The notes: generated by a model from the sequence alone, not told the origin. A stretch of 64,000 nucleotides of DNA from Tritrichomonas musculus (GCA_039105265.1 JAPFFF010000002.1:7998001-8062000); one strand, 5' to 3'; numbered from the stretch's first letter, positions 1-10,559 are shown. Translations and numbers: made by a program.

Positions 1-797
1 TCTTGTGTTCTCTTCATTGTGTCATCTTCAAACATAAATTGATCGAAATCTGATAAAGAAACAACAAAAATGAGGTAGTCAACGCCTTGGAAGCATTTTT
101 GCCATTTAGATCTTTCGCATTTTTGACCACCAACATCGACTAATTCAGTTTTAATTTGATTGTTAATTTTGAATTGTAAAGAAGAAATACCAGAAGTACG
201 AATACGACTTTTGAGGAGATCTTCATCTGTTGGTAGATAGCCATTGCTGGCAATTCTCTTTGAATTGTCCAAGAAAAATGATGCATTATCACCTAAGCCA
301 ATAGAATTGTTCTGTTGGTAGGCAGTTCTAATAGCAGGATCATGCCAAACATTTGTAATTTCCTCTGCAACTTCTGGTGTTAATTCTTCTTCGTTGAGTT
401 GCATGTCGTTAATATTTTCAACAGAAGCTTCTAAGTCATCAGCAACATTTTGTCCACTATTTTGAATTGCTTCAACTAGTGTCTTAATATCTGAGATTAA
501 GTTAATTTTGACAACAGAAGTCATGTCGTTTCTTTCATCATCATTAAATCCTCCGCAATAAATCATCTTCAAATGGCGCCAAAGAGTTGTTTTTCCGCAT
601 TCGCCAGAACCAAGTAAAAGAATTTTAACGTCTTGCTGGTCAAATTCATCTTGAACAATCGAAATTTCGTTTGAGTTTGATGTCTTTTGTGGTTTAGATT
701 CTGATGTTGTCTTTGTCGCTGCTGGTTTAGCTTGTCCTTGAGAAGAAGATTTTTTTGCTGGTGTTGTATGATCTACTGAACTTTCGCCACAACCCAT
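1..797 (-). CDS. Heterotrimeric G protein alpha subunit (3' end outside window)
   Basis: The gene runs off the left edge; 265 N-terminal residues are visible from ATG at 797. G-alpha subunits bind GTP, couple receptors or other regulators to effectors, and sit on the inner face of membranes. The protein begins MGC, which fits N-myristoylation at Gly2 and palmitoylation at Cys3. A low-complexity Ser/Thr/Lys stretch (about residues 10-45) is followed by the P-loop GSGECGKTT (63-71), a helical-domain region, switch I RIRTSG (198-203) and switch II DVGGQKCERSKW (221-232). The switch I Arg and switch II Gln that drive GTP hydrolysis are present. The P-loop has Cys where animal G-alphas usually have Ser (GESGKS). 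The remaining guanine-specificity boxes lie outside the window. The family assignment is secure; the signalling pathway cannot be told. Confidence 0.93.
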   Translation of the reverse strand, partial: MGCGESSVDHTTPAKKSSSQGQAKPAATKTTSESKPQKTSNSNEISIVQDEFDQQDVKILLLGSGECGKTTLWRHLKMIYCGGFNDDERNDMTSVVKINLISDIKTLVEAIQNSGQNVADDLEASVENINDMQLNEEELTPEVAEEITNVWHDPAIRTAYQQNNSIGLGDNASFFLDNSKRIASNGYLPTDEDLLKSRIRTSGISSLQFKINNQIKTELVDVGGQKCERSKWQKCFQGVDYLIFVVSLSDFDQFMFEDDTMKRTQ

Positions 798-1045
798 TTG
801 AATTTATGTGCGAAAAAACAGATATTAAGTTTTTCAAAGAAATTCTTTGGTCTATCAATTTTTATTTAAAATTTAAATACAAAATTGGTAGTATTTTGGG
901 AGGTTTTTGTCAAAAATATAAAAAAACAAAATTATAAAGATAAAAAGAATTAACAGTGAATATCGATTATTTTGATAAAAAAAAAAAAAGAATTTTGTTT
1001 CATTATTAGCATTTTTCTCAAAATCATACGTTAACAAAAACTTTC

Positions 1046-1053
1046 ATTTTTGT
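1046..1053. repeat. Target site duplication, left of MITE copy 1
   Basis: The 8-bp sequence ATTTTTGT here is repeated exactly at 1534-1541 on the other side of the 480-bp element. An 8-bp duplication is typical of hAT-type insertion. Confidence 0.75.
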
Positions 1054-1533
1054 TAGACTTGTTATTCTCCCATTCTCGAGATCGATAATTGGTTGACTTT
1101 TTGATATCGATACACAAATATACACAGATTCTCGAGATCGATTTCAGAGATCGAGAATTAATTTTCTCAGTTTTTGATATCAGAATTTTTAATTAAACTT
1201 TTTGATAAAAATATGATCGTATTTTAATCTCAAATATTTCATAAAAAAAGAATGTATTTTTTTGATTTTAATCTTAAAATAAACATCAATACATTATATT
1301 ATATATTTTTAAATATTATAAAATCACAAATACCAATTATAAAAAAAGATAAATCTGTTTGAGATCTCGAGATCTCGGTAATTGATATCAAGTTTACAAT
1401 TATTTTTATATCACATTTCATATCTGATATCTTGATAATCGATAATCTCGATATCAGATTTGTAAACTGATAATCGAGTATCACATGTAAAAAAGTGACG
1501 TTTTTGATATCGATTCTCAAAATAACAAGTCTA
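1054..1533 (-). mobile_element. hAT-like MITE, copy 1 (480 bp)
   Basis: A non-autonomous element with inverted ends: TAGACTTGTTATTCTC at the left and the complement of AGACTTGTTATTTTGA at the right. It is flanked by an 8-bp duplication (ATTTTTGT). A near-identical copy of exactly the same length lies at 23836-24315 in the opposite orientation. Termini starting TAG/CAG and 8-bp duplications fit the hAT superfamily, but no transposase is encoded. The interior is crowded with small dyads such as GATATC, ATCGAT and CTCGAG. A 73-codon open frame inside (1299-1520, minus) also exists in the other copy, but it reads like chance translation of AT-rich repeat DNA, so I do not call it a gene. Confidence 0.8.
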
Positions 1534-1541
1534 ATTTTTGT
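1534..1541. repeat. Target site duplication, right of MITE copy 1
   Basis: Second copy of ATTTTTGT, matching 1046-1053. Confidence 0.75.
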
Positions 1542-2960
1542 CTTAAGATTATCTAATCAATATATCATTTTTATTTTAATTTTTCTTTCATATTAATTTT
1601 TTTCATATATAATTTTGTTTGTTATTTGTTTTTATTCTTTTTGCAATGGTTAATATTTGTAAGGAATTTGGATTTTTGGCACCCAATATTTTGGTATATT
1701 TCTAACCAATTTTTTTGAATATTGAAGAAGGGTCGAAACTAGCGAATTTTTAATAAATATGATTATAATTAATATATTTTACTTAATGACAGAATATAAA
1801 TTTAAACTATTAATTATGATATATTTAATGCCCTTGAAAACAAGATATTACTATAAAAAATGAAGACTTTTGAATTCAAATGCTGATCGTAATAGGCAAA
1901 TTTTTAACTTTGAATAATTTTGTTAAAACTTTTCTATAAAAAACATTTTATAAATCATTTATATCATAAAAAATATCATATATTTGCTTTTTAATTGGTA
2001 TAAATTGAAATTTATTGCCTATTAAAGTTGGACTTAGCTATTGAAAAAAAAGTAGATATGTAATTTTTTTGATGATTTGATGAAATGAAGCTCCAAAACA
2101 TAAAATATCCTATTGAATATTGATAATCATCATTATAAATTTATCTTTTTTAAAAAATTAACTTAAATAAGTAAATCATATTTCTGTTACGAAAAATGTA
2201 GCGCACCAAATTCAGTGAAATTTAGCCATCAGAAAATGCATATATAATAACGATGATTTTATCAATATTTCAAAAATTTGTTATGAATTTGGAGAGAAAA
2301 GAAAAGACTTGAAATTGAGAGGAAATCATGTAAAGTTCTCAATTCTGATTTTAAAAAACATAAATTTCTCATTTAAAACAATAATTATGATAAATCTAAT
2401 AGATAAAAAATTTTATTATATTTGTTCTTAATAAAAATTCAAACAATAAATTTAAAATATTCAAAATCAATCGTTTTTCGAAATCAATATTTTGAAAAAA
2501 TTATAAACGGTTTAGTGTCTACTGTTCTAATATTGATAAAATATTAATATTCCATTTGAATATTAATTTTCCATTGAATAATTATAATATATTAAAAAAC
2601 ATACACTAATAGATTTAAAAAATAAATTACTAGCATTTTTAATGACAATTTCATCAAATATTTGAAAATTTAATTTCAACAGTACAAAACAAACATATTA
2701 TCATTTAAATCTATGGAATAATAATGAATTTATTATTAAAAAATGATTCAAAATGCATATAATTTTATAACAAATTTGGTTTTTTATTTATAAATTCAAT
2801 CGTAGATTACTCATATCAATCAAAAAAATGATAAAGCTACTAGTAAAATGGCGCACAAAAAAAAAGATTCAAGCCAATCTAATAAAAACAAAAATAAATG
2901 TTTTAAAATATTTGAGATAAGAATGAAAGCACTTTTTTAAGGGCGTACGTCCAATTCAAT
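1542..2960. other. AT-rich intergenic DNA, nothing recognised
   Basis: This stretch is very AT-rich with many A and T runs. I see no open frame of useful length, no RNA gene and no inverted ends. Confidence 0.6.
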
Positions 2961-3222
2961 GATCAGAATTCAATGAGATTTCTCAAATATTTTAATATAT
3001 GTGATGCAGGAATAAAAAAGTGACACAATATTTACGCCCTAATATATATATATTTGCATTATTTTTACATTTTAATTCAAAAATTGTATCAGTCTAAAAA
3101 AAAAATTGATTTTTGATCGTTTAGGACAAATGTCATCATTTTTGACCTAAACTTTTTCATAATTTGGAAGTTTTGAAAGATGTATTATATGAGTTTATTC
3201 AATATTGTCAAGTTTACATCAT
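2961..3222. repeat. Diverged dispersed repeat, copy A
   Basis: The block shares two conserved stretches with 35876-36160 in the same orientation. The first surrounds AATTCAATGAGATTTC. The second has ATCGTT-AGG-CAAAT, an AAACTTTTTC stretch, then TATGAGTT followed by TTCAATATTG and a TTTACAT stretch. The middle parts differ in length and sequence. No terminal inverted repeats were seen. It lies just beyond the stop codon of the BspA-like gene, so it could also hold a shared 3' signal. Homology is by eye only. Confidence 0.45.
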
Positions 3223-3224
3223 TT

Positions 3225-4214
3225 TTATTCAATTGTCGAATATGCGCATACGAAAAGTGAGAAATCAAAATTAACGCTGTCATGGGCATTGATTTTAATA
3301 GGCACGACGTTTGTATTTGGAAATGAAACCAACGAAAGATTTCTACACAAATAAAAACAAAATTTTTCGCATTTTAAATCATCAGACAAGAATTCAATGG
3401 ATTTCATTAAAGAACACATTGAAAAAGCGCACTCGCCAATGATTTTTACACTTTTAGGAATCACTACATTCAAAAGGGAAGTTTTTGAAAAGGCGCATTG
3501 GCCTATTTCTCTCAATTCAGAATCTTTTTCAATTTGAAAATCAAAAAGTCGCTCGCATTCAGAGAAAGAATACTCTTTTATGTGGGTAACGTGCTTTGGA
3601 ATGACAATTTGCTTGAGTGAAGAGCTTAAAAATGCACATTTGTCAATTAAATGAAGTTTTGAATCTTTGGAAAATTTGACAGATTTTAGATTTGAACATC
3701 TGTAAAATGAAAATGGACCAATTTCTTCGATTGTTGTTGGTATATTTGCATCTATGATATCGTGACATGAAAAAGCAAGAGCATCAAATGTTTCATTACT
3801 TTTCTGTGATTTTCTGGAAATCATTTTCTGTTCTGGATCTACATAGTTAAAAAAATTGTTTCTTGGTGAGATTAAAATATGATTTAATTTTAAAGCATCT
3901 AAAAAGCATCCTTCTTTAAGCTCTTCGCAGCTTGATGGAATTGTGATTTGTTCAATTGATGAATTTGAAAAGGCTTCCCCCTCAATTAAATGCAATTCAG
4001 AATCTAGAGGAAATGCTAAAGATTTTATTGATTTATTCTCTCTAAATGTTCCTTTGTCAATTGATCTGATAACATATTCATTAGATTCAAAATGAATAGA
4101 ACGAGGAATAAATATATCTCCGCTTGCTTTGATCGCATTAACAGCTTTTGCAGTAAAATTATGGTTATTTAAATTCAATGATATGCCATTTTCTAATGTT
4201 ATAATTTGATTCAT
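3225..4214 (-). CDS. BspA-like leucine-rich-repeat protein (LRR_5 type)
   Basis: 329 residues from ATG at 4214. BspA-like proteins are a very large trichomonad family built of LRR_5 repeats; some are on the cell surface and are thought to bind extracellular matrix or bacteria. After an N-terminal lead (TLENGISLNLNNHNFTAKAV) come units of about 23 residues of the pattern I-x-x-x-A-F-x-x-x-S-L-x-x-I-x-I-P. Examples are IEQITIPSSCEELKEGCF and LLNVVIPKSVKIIGECAF. There is no signal peptide and no C-terminal membrane segment, so surface display is not supported here. It has the same architecture as the gene at 26871-28172, including a closely similar N-terminal lead and a FSLFV or LSLFV motif near the C terminus. 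The two are diverged paralogs. Confidence 0.88.
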   Translation of the reverse strand: MNQIITLENGISLNLNNHNFTAKAVNAIKASGDIFIPRSIHFESNEYVIRSIDKGTFRENKSIKSLAFPLDSELHLIEGEAFSNSSIEQITIPSSCEELKEGCFLDALKLNHILISPRNNFFNYVDPEQKMISRKSQKSNETFDALAFSCHDIIDANIPTTIEEIGPFSFYRCSNLKSVKFSKDSKLHLIDKCAFLSSSLKQIVIPKHVTHIKEYSFSECERLFDFQIEKDSELREIGQCAFSKTSLLNVVIPKSVKIIGECAFSMCSLMKSIEFLSDDLKCEKFCFYLCRNLSLVSFPNTNVVPIKINAHDSVNFDFSLFVCAYSTIE

Positions 4215-4292
4215 GAATTTGTTTTCAAATCATTTGATAGATATTGATTAAATGTATGATATAAATGATAATATGAAATTGACATTCAACAG

Positions 4293-4374
4293 GGCACGAT
4301 GGCCGAGTGGTCAAGGCGTGGGATTTGAGTCCCCATGGGTTTATCCCTCATCAGTTCGAATCTGGTTCGTGTCG
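4293..4374 (+). tRNA. tRNA-Ser (anticodon UGA)
   Basis: An 82-nt class II tRNA. The acceptor stem GGCACGA pairs with TCGTGTC, followed by discriminator G. The D arm contains GCCGAGTGGTCAAGGC. The anticodon loop TTTGAGT gives UGA, which reads UCA serine codons. A long variable arm is present (GGG/CCC), and the T arm has the TTCGAAT loop. One A-C mismatch sits at the bottom of the anticodon stem (31-39). No intron is present. The long variable arm and UGA anticodon agree on serine. Confidence 0.9.
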
Positions 4375-4382
4375 TTTTTTTT
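4375..4382 (+). terminator. RNA polymerase III terminator
   Basis: A run of eight T directly follows the tRNA-Ser discriminator base, the usual Pol III stop signal. Confidence 0.75.
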
Positions 4383-4753
4383 ATTATTATTTTTTTATTT
4401 CAGCTTTTAGATGATTTCAAATAAAAGATAATTTAATAGATCATTAATGCATTTCAGAATAGATGTAGATGATAAAAAATCAAAACAATTTATAAATTTT
4501 TATTTTTTCATCAATATTTCAAATCCATGGATTTGTATTTAAAATGAAATATTTTTTTCCATCAAAAATAGGATTGAAAAAGCTACTTTCAAACAACCAA
4601 AGTTACTGATTTTCTTTTATTTCTTGTATAATACTTTCATATTCATTTCAATTTTGAAATCAATCATAAATAAATTTGATTCATTACAAAGACTCAATTT
4701 GCAAAAGAAGATGAATTTATGAATTACAACGAAAATATAAAAGTATTTCATTT

Positions 4754-4876
4754 TTTATAAATAAACTTTGTTTTATAAATTTCGCGTGTAAAAAATAAAT
4801 CATTCAATATTTGAAATAAATTCTTAGAAACCGTAAGTTTACACGCGAAAATTAATAAATAAAGTTTATTTATAAA
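4754..4876. repeat. Short fold-back element (about 123 bp)
   Basis: Two arms of about 40 bp are inverted copies with few mismatches. The left arm runs from TTTATAAATAAACTTT to TTTCGCGTGTAAA (4754-4793); the right arm mirrors it (4837-4876). The arms enclose about 43 bp. The unusual CpG core CGCGTGTAAA is kept in both arms. No clean target duplication is seen. It ends 81 bp before the start codon of the gene at 4958, so it may be a small MITE or part of the promoter. Confidence 0.6.
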
Positions 4877-4957
4877 TTCAATTTATTCAATTGATTTTTA
4901 AAAATTGACCTTAATGAATAAAATTGACCATTACTTATAATATCAAATAAACAAATA

Positions 4958-7900
4958 ATGTTAGCAAGATTCCAAGAATTTCTAGCCTTTTTGAAAAGCA
5001 ATACTATTGAAATGGAGAATAAATATTTTGATTCCATCTTTTATGAGTTCTCTTTTATTTTTATTAGAGATTCGCAAGATCTCAATATTATTAATTCAAG
5101 AAAAAATAAGCTTGATATTATTACTATTGATGAATATACCTATATTTATGATGATCAAGAGCAGAGTGAAAAATTTTTCATAGTTTGTTATGAAAAGACA
5201 TTATTAATTATTCATCAATCTGTTTTTTCACAACTTTTACCATTTTTTTCGCAAGATAAAAAGTCATTAATTTTTTGTTTTTCAGAAAAAAGCCAGTATG
5301 AGATTCAAAAGCTGGTAGATCCGGAGTTCACTCTTAATTTTTCAGATGAAAATCCAACTTTTTTCACTGAAGAAATAAAATCATTTTTAAAGAGCTTCTC
5401 AATGAAAATAGAGCAACAAAATGATAAATATAATCGAATTATATCATTTTGGAAAATAATCCAAAGAAGCATTTCTGGTTATTTGATCAAACGAAGTTAT
5501 TTAAATACAAAAATTGATCGAATTCAAATTTCAAAAGAAATTTTCAATTCAAATTCAGAAGAAAATGGCGTTGACAACGGAAAATATGTTTTTTTACGTC
5601 ATCTAACAACCAATGACTTATACTACGTAGATTTGTATTACCACATTCGAAAAGAAAAATTGTTTTTATTTAAAATTCTTAAAGAACAAAAAGATGAATT
5701 TTTGAAATCAATAGAAAAAGAATACAATTATCACCTACAGCTTCACCATCCCTTCCTTCTTAGGTGCTACGGATTAGGCACACTGCAATCCAATAAATAC
5801 TTGATAGTAGAGCACGTTATTGGGGACACTTTGGATAAAATTAATGAAATGGTTCTTCACAAAAATGATAAAATGAAAATAATTTTTGAAATCATGATTA
5901 TCATTGAATTTCTTCATCATCACAATTTATCCTATCGAAACATGAAGCCCAAAAATTTCATCCTTGATTCCAACAAGACTGTGATTCTCATTGATTTTGA
6001 TCATTTATTTGAAAGCACGAAAAACAAAACGAGTGAAAATAATAATGAATTGATTCGAAAACCGTTTTCGAATGAAACCGACATTTATTCACTTGGATTG
6101 ATTATTTATTACATCTTTTTTGAGAAATTTCCGGAGATCAAACAAGATGAAAAGACAAAGAAATCGAAATATTTCTTTAAGAAATTTCCTTCTGAATTTT
6201 CGAAGCTTCAAGAAATCTGTAACAAATGCACACACAAAGATCCTTCAAAACGGCCAACCATTTCACAATTAATAAATAATTTTTATTGTAGTTTCTTTTC
6301 TACAATCTCAAAAGTACCAGAAAACAGCACGATAGAAACCATTGACAAAATCCATTCTGATGAATTCTTTCCTTATTGGGTTTTTGTTTCTGAATATAAC
6401 AATTCTTATTCACATAATGAACTTGGTTTGATGTATCAAGAAGGACAAATTGTTCCTCGAAATATTGACAAATCAATTCATTATTTTTCAATTGCTGCGA
6501 AATTAGGTTTTGCTGATTCACAATACAACTTAGGCTCTCTTTATTATGAAGGAAAATATGTAACTAAAGACATTTGTAAAGCGATTCACTTTTTTGCTCT
6601 TGCTTCAAATCAAGATTATGCGAAAGCTGAATTTAAACTTGGACTAATTTGTTACAAAGGTGAAATGATTCAAAGAAACATTTCAAAAGGAATTCGTTTT
6701 TTTGAACTTGCAGCAAGTCATAATGATTTAGAAGCACAAAATATTTTGGGTGAGCTTTACATTAAAGGAGAAAATGTAACAAAAGATGTTAACAAAGCAA
6801 TTCGTTATTTTAAAAATGCTCTTGATCAAAACTCATCAGAAGCGCAATATAACTTAGGTGTCATTTTTTCGAATGGAGAAAACATTGCACGAGACATAAA
6901 GAAAGCGATGAATTATTTTTTACTTGCATCTAGTCAAAATCATTATAAAGCGCAATATCAACTTGGACTTATATATTTAAAAGGCGATTTTATTTCTCAA
7001 GATATTGAAAAAGGAATTCAATATTTATTACTTTCATCTCATTCAAATTATTCAGAAGCACTATTTCAATTAGGAAATATTTATTCAATAAATGATTACG
7101 TCACTTGTGACATTGACAAATCCATTCATTATTATTCATTAGCATCTGATTTGAATCATTCAAAAAGTCAATATAATCTTGGATTAATTTATTATGAAGA
7201 CAAGCTGATTAAAAGAGACATTGATAAAGCTATTCATTATTTTGATTTGGCTTCTGATTCGAATAATCGAGAAGCAAAATGTGTTCTAGGTGAAATTTAT
7301 TATGAAGGTGAATTTGTTCAACGTGATGTTGATAAAGCAATTTCATATTTTCAAATGGCGGCAGATTTAAATTGTCCAAAAGCACAATATTATTTAGGAA
7401 TCATTTATTATGAAGGAAAATACGTTAAACAAGATACAGACAAAGCTATTCAATTTTATACATTGGCAGCTGATCAAAATTATCCAGAAGCTCTTTATAA
7501 TTTAGGATCAATTTATTATGAAGGTGATCAAGTACCACAAGACATAAATAAATCAATTCATTATTTTTTGTATTCATCAATTCAGAACTATTCAAAAGCG
7601 CAATATAATTTAGGCATTATTTATTATGAAGGAAAATATGTTCAACGAGACATGAAGCAAGCCATTTATTATCTTTCGCAATCGGCAGATCAGAATTATA
7701 AAGAAGCACAATATAATTTAGGTGTCATTTATTATGATGGTGAATTTGTGCCTCGAGAAATTAAGAAAGCAATTCATTATTTTACACTTTCAGCAGAACA
7801 AAACTATACAAAAGCACAGTTTAATCTAGGTGTTATTTACACACAAATAGAAGATGTTCCTCATGATATTGACAAAGCTATTCATTATTATACGCTTGCT

Positions 7901-10027
7901 GCATCTTCGAATTATTCAGAAGCACAAAATAATCTTGGAATTCTTTATTATGATGAAAGATATCAACATCAAGACATTAATAAAGCTCTTCATTATTTCA
8001 AACTTGCAGCAGAGCAAAATAATGAAGAATCACAATTTATTCTTGGTAATATTTATTATGAAGGCATTTTTGTTGATCAAAATATTAAGAAAGCAATTGA
8101 ACTTTATTCACTTTCAGCGAATCAAAACAATAAAAAAGCTCAATTTCATTTAGGCATTTTATATTATGAAGGGAAATATGTTGAAAAAGATATAAATAAA
8201 GCTATTCACTATTATTTGTTGTCTGCAAATCAAGATTACCCTGAAGCATTGTATAATTTAGGATCAATTTTTTATGAAGGTGAATATATTAAGCAAGATA
8301 TAAATAAAGCGCTTTATTATTTTCAACTTGCTGAAAAACAAAATTATCCTAAAGTTCAATATAATCTTGGTGTTATTTATTCAGAAGGAAGATTTGTTCC
8401 ACGAGATTTTAAGAAAGCAATTCGTTATTATCAACTTTCTGCAGATCAAAATTATTGTGAAGCACAATATAATTTAGGATTAATTTATTATGAAGGTGAT
8501 GAAGTTACGCGGAATGTAAATAAAGCAATTTATTATTTCACACTTGCTTCAGAACAAAATTATGCAAAAGCACAATATAATTTAGGAGTAATTTATTTGA
8601 ATGGTGAATTTGTGACGCAAGACATTAATAAAGCAATTCATTATTTATCACTTGCATCCAATTCTAATTATTCTGAAGCGCAATTTTATTTAGGAAACAT
8701 TTATTTTGAAGGTGAATTTGTTCCTAAAGATGTTGAAAAAGCAATTGATTATTACAAACTTGCTGCTGATTCAAATTTTTCTGAGGCACTTTTTGTTCTT
8801 GGAAAAATTTATTATGAAGGTAAAGAAGTTGATCAAAGTATTAAGAAATCTCTTTATTTTTATCATTTGGCATCAAATGAAAATAATGCTGAAGCTCAAT
8901 TTCAATTAGGAATCATTTATTCAGAAGGAATTCATGTTCAACGTGATGTGAACAAAGCTATTCAATTCTATCAACTTGCATCTGATCAAAATTATGCAAA
9001 AGCGCAATATAATTTAGGTTCTTTATATTATGAAGGTGAATTAATTCAACGTGATATTGAAAAAGCAATCCACTTTTATAAACTCGCTTCTGATTCAAAT
9101 TATCAAATGGCATCTTATAATTTAGGTGTTATTTATTATGAAGGTGAATATATTAAGCAAGATGTAAATAAAGCAATTTATTATTATTCACTTGCTTCAA
9201 ATAATAATGTTTGTCCTGAAGCTGAATATAATCTTGGTGTTATTTTTTATGAAGGAAAATTTGTTCAAAAAGACGTTAAAAAAGCAATTCATCATTTTAG
9301 AATAGCTTCAAATGAAAATTATTCAAAAGCGCAATATAATCTAGGTGTTTTTTACTATGATGGTGAATACATTGCAAGAGATATAAAAAAGGCAATTCAA
9401 TACTTTTCTCTTGCTGCTAGCCAAAATTATTCTGAGGCCAATTATAATTTGGCCTTAATTTTTTCAGAAGGTGAATATGTAACGAGAGATATCGCTAAAG
9501 CGATTGAGTATTATCAATGCGCTGCTTCATTATACGATCAATATGCTTTGAATAATCTGGCTATCATTTTTAAAAACGGTTACGGTTTTAAAAAGGATAT
9601 CGAATTCGCAATCGAATTATTAAATTACGCTATCCAACAAAAAAATGATCATATATCAATGTATAATTTGGCTCATATTTATTTTTACGGTGATAATGTG
9701 GAGGAAAATATCAATAAATCTCTTGATTTATTGATAAAATCATCAAATTTTAATTTTTTACCTTCAAAAATTCTTTTATCTTTGGTTTTGATTAAAAAAA
9801 TTAAATCGTTATCATTCAACAATATTGTTGATCAAATCGTTGTTCACGATGATGAGTCAAATAAATTATCAAATGAAATTTTTCAAATGATTCAAGATAA
9901 TAAATTGAGTAATCGTTCAAATTACGAAGAAATATGTTTATCTTATCAAAATATTGATTTTATGTACAATTTTGATAGAAATCCTTCTCTTTCATCAGAT
10001 TTAATTAATCTAAAAAAACCATGTTAA
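4958..10027 (+). CDS. Pseudokinase with about 30 Sel1-like repeats
   Basis: 1689 residues. Residues 1-200 are unrecognised. Residues 205-450 have the protein-kinase fold: the ATP-site lysine in LFKILK, an E in helix C, a catalytic loop YRNMKPKNF (about 326-334) and IDFDH (about 345-349) where DFG is expected. The catalytic HRD Asp is replaced by Asn and there is no glycine-rich loop, so the domain is probably inactive as a kinase. From about residue 485 to 1590 are around 30 Sel1-like repeats of 36 residues with consensus A-x-YNLGxIYYEG-x-x-V-x-x-DI-x-KAI-x-YF-x-LA. Sel1 solenoids are protein-binding scaffolds. A short C-terminal tail follows. Kinase-plus-Sel1 genes are common in trichomonads. 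The repeat DNA is much more uniform than the kinase part. The partner or pathway is not evident. Confidence 0.9.
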   Translation: MLARFQEFLAFLKSNTIEMENKYFDSIFYEFSFIFIRDSQDLNIINSRKNKLDIITIDEYTYIYDDQEQSEKFFIVCYEKTLLIIHQSVFSQLLPFFSQDKKSLIFCFSEKSQYEIQKLVDPEFTLNFSDENPTFFTEEIKSFLKSFSMKIEQQNDKYNRIISFWKIIQRSISGYLIKRSYLNTKIDRIQISKEIFNSNSEENGVDNGKYVFLRHLTTNDLYYVDLYYHIRKEKLFLFKILKEQKDEFLKSIEKEYNYHLQLHHPFLLRCYGLGTLQSNKYLIVEHVIGDTLDKINEMVLHKNDKMKIIFEIMIIIEFLHHHNLSYRNMKPKNFILDSNKTVILIDFDHLFESTKNKTSENNNELIRKPFSNETDIYSLGLIIYYIFFEKFPEIKQDEKTKKSKYFFKKFPSEFSKLQEICNKCTHKDPSKRPTISQLINNFYCSFFSTISKVPENSTIETIDKIHSDEFFPYWVFVSEYNNSYSHNELGLMYQEGQIVPRNIDKSIHYFSIAAKLGFADSQYNLGSLYYEGKYVTKDICKAIHFFALASNQDYAKAEFKLGLICYKGEMIQRNISKGIRFFELAASHNDLEAQNILGELYIKGENVTKDVNKAIRYFKNALDQNSSEAQYNLGVIFSNGENIARDIKKAMNYFLLASSQNHYKAQYQLGLIYLKGDFISQDIEKGIQYLLLSSHSNYSEALFQLGNIYSINDYVTCDIDKSIHYYSLASDLNHSKSQYNLGLIYYEDKLIKRDIDKAIHYFDLASDSNNREAKCVLGEIYYEGEFVQRDVDKAISYFQMAADLNCPKAQYYLGIIYYEGKYVKQDTDKAIQFYTLAADQNYPEALYNLGSIYYEGDQVPQDINKSIHYFLYSSIQNYSKAQYNLGIIYYEGKYVQRDMKQAIYYLSQSADQNYKEAQYNLGVIYYDGEFVPREIKKAIHYFTLSAEQNYTKAQFNLGVIYTQIEDVPHDIDKAIHYYTLAASSNYSEAQNNLGILYYDERYQHQDINKALHYFKLAAEQNNEESQFILGNIYYEGIFVDQNIKKAIELYSLSANQNNKKAQFHLGILYYEGKYVEKDINKAIHYYLLSANQDYPEALYNLGSIFYEGEYIKQDINKALYYFQLAEKQNYPKVQYNLGVIYSEGRFVPRDFKKAIRYYQLSADQNYCEAQYNLGLIYYEGDEVTRNVNKAIYYFTLASEQNYAKAQYNLGVIYLNGEFVTQDINKAIHYLSLASNSNYSEAQFYLGNIYFEGEFVPKDVEKAIDYYKLAADSNFSEALFVLGKIYYEGKEVDQSIKKSLYFYHLASNENNAEAQFQLGIIYSEGIHVQRDVNKAIQFYQLASDQNYAKAQYNLGSLYYEGELIQRDIEKAIHFYKLASDSNYQMASYNLGVIYYEGEYIKQDVNKAIYYYSLASNNNVCPEAEYNLGVIFYEGKFVQKDVKKAIHHFRIASNENYSKAQYNLGVFYYDGEYIARDIKKAIQYFSLAASQNYSEANYNLALIFSEGEYVTRDIAKAIEYYQCAASLYDQYALNNLAIIFKNGYGFKKDIEFAIELLNYAIQQKNDHISMYNLAHIYFYGDNVEENINKSLDLLIKSSNFNFLPSKILLSLVLIKKIKSLSFNNIVDQIVVHDDESNKLSNEIFQMIQDNKLSNRSNYEEICLSYQNIDFMYNFDRNPSLSSDLINLKKPC

Positions 10028-10559
10028 TAAATTACCGTTCTCAATATGTATTTTATTTTTTCAGTTTCTCCTAAAGTTAGCTGGTACATATGTGTGTTTG
10101 TGTTTTTGGCCATAGAAAATGACTATGCCTTATTTTTTTTACATCACAAATACTATAAACGTCTTTTTAATTTTTAAACGGACAAGTTGTATACAATTGT
10201 AAATACAAAAACCAAGGCTTACATATGACATTTTAATAAACCTGTTTATATATCATAAATATAGTTTTTTTGTTTAAAATATAGAATCCTATTAGAGATA
10301 TTATAGAACATGTTGTTAGTGAAAAAAAGTGTATTTTAAAAAAGTGTCAGATTTGATTGAATTTTCTATCCAATTCTTATTTTGTAAATCTACGCTTTTC
10401 AAGAAAAAGTTAGGAATTTCATATTTATTTGAAATTAATGATAAACATTAAATGCTTTAATCAATAAAATGCATTTATCAATCATGTTTATGATACGTAA
10501 AAATAGATCAATCTATCAATTCATTTAACGCTTTTTCCAAAAAAGCTTCACCATCATCA
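10028..10559. other. AT-rich intergenic DNA, nothing recognised
   Basis: It follows the Sel1-repeat gene. I see no coding frame, RNA gene or repeat ends. Confidence 0.5.

Noticed and set aside
755-937. 60-codon plus-strand frame opposite the G-alpha start
   Set aside because: It overlaps a clear gene on the other strand and has an AT-driven composition; no domain.
1299-1520. 73-codon frame in MITE copy 1 and its counterpart in copy 2
   Set aside because: Both copies keep it because they are near-identical. Its Ile/Asp-rich text follows from GATATC/ATCGAT words; no sign of protein-level constraint.
7854-8909. Two plus-strand frames inside the Sel1-repeat gene
   Set aside because: They are frame-shifted readings of the repeat DNA.
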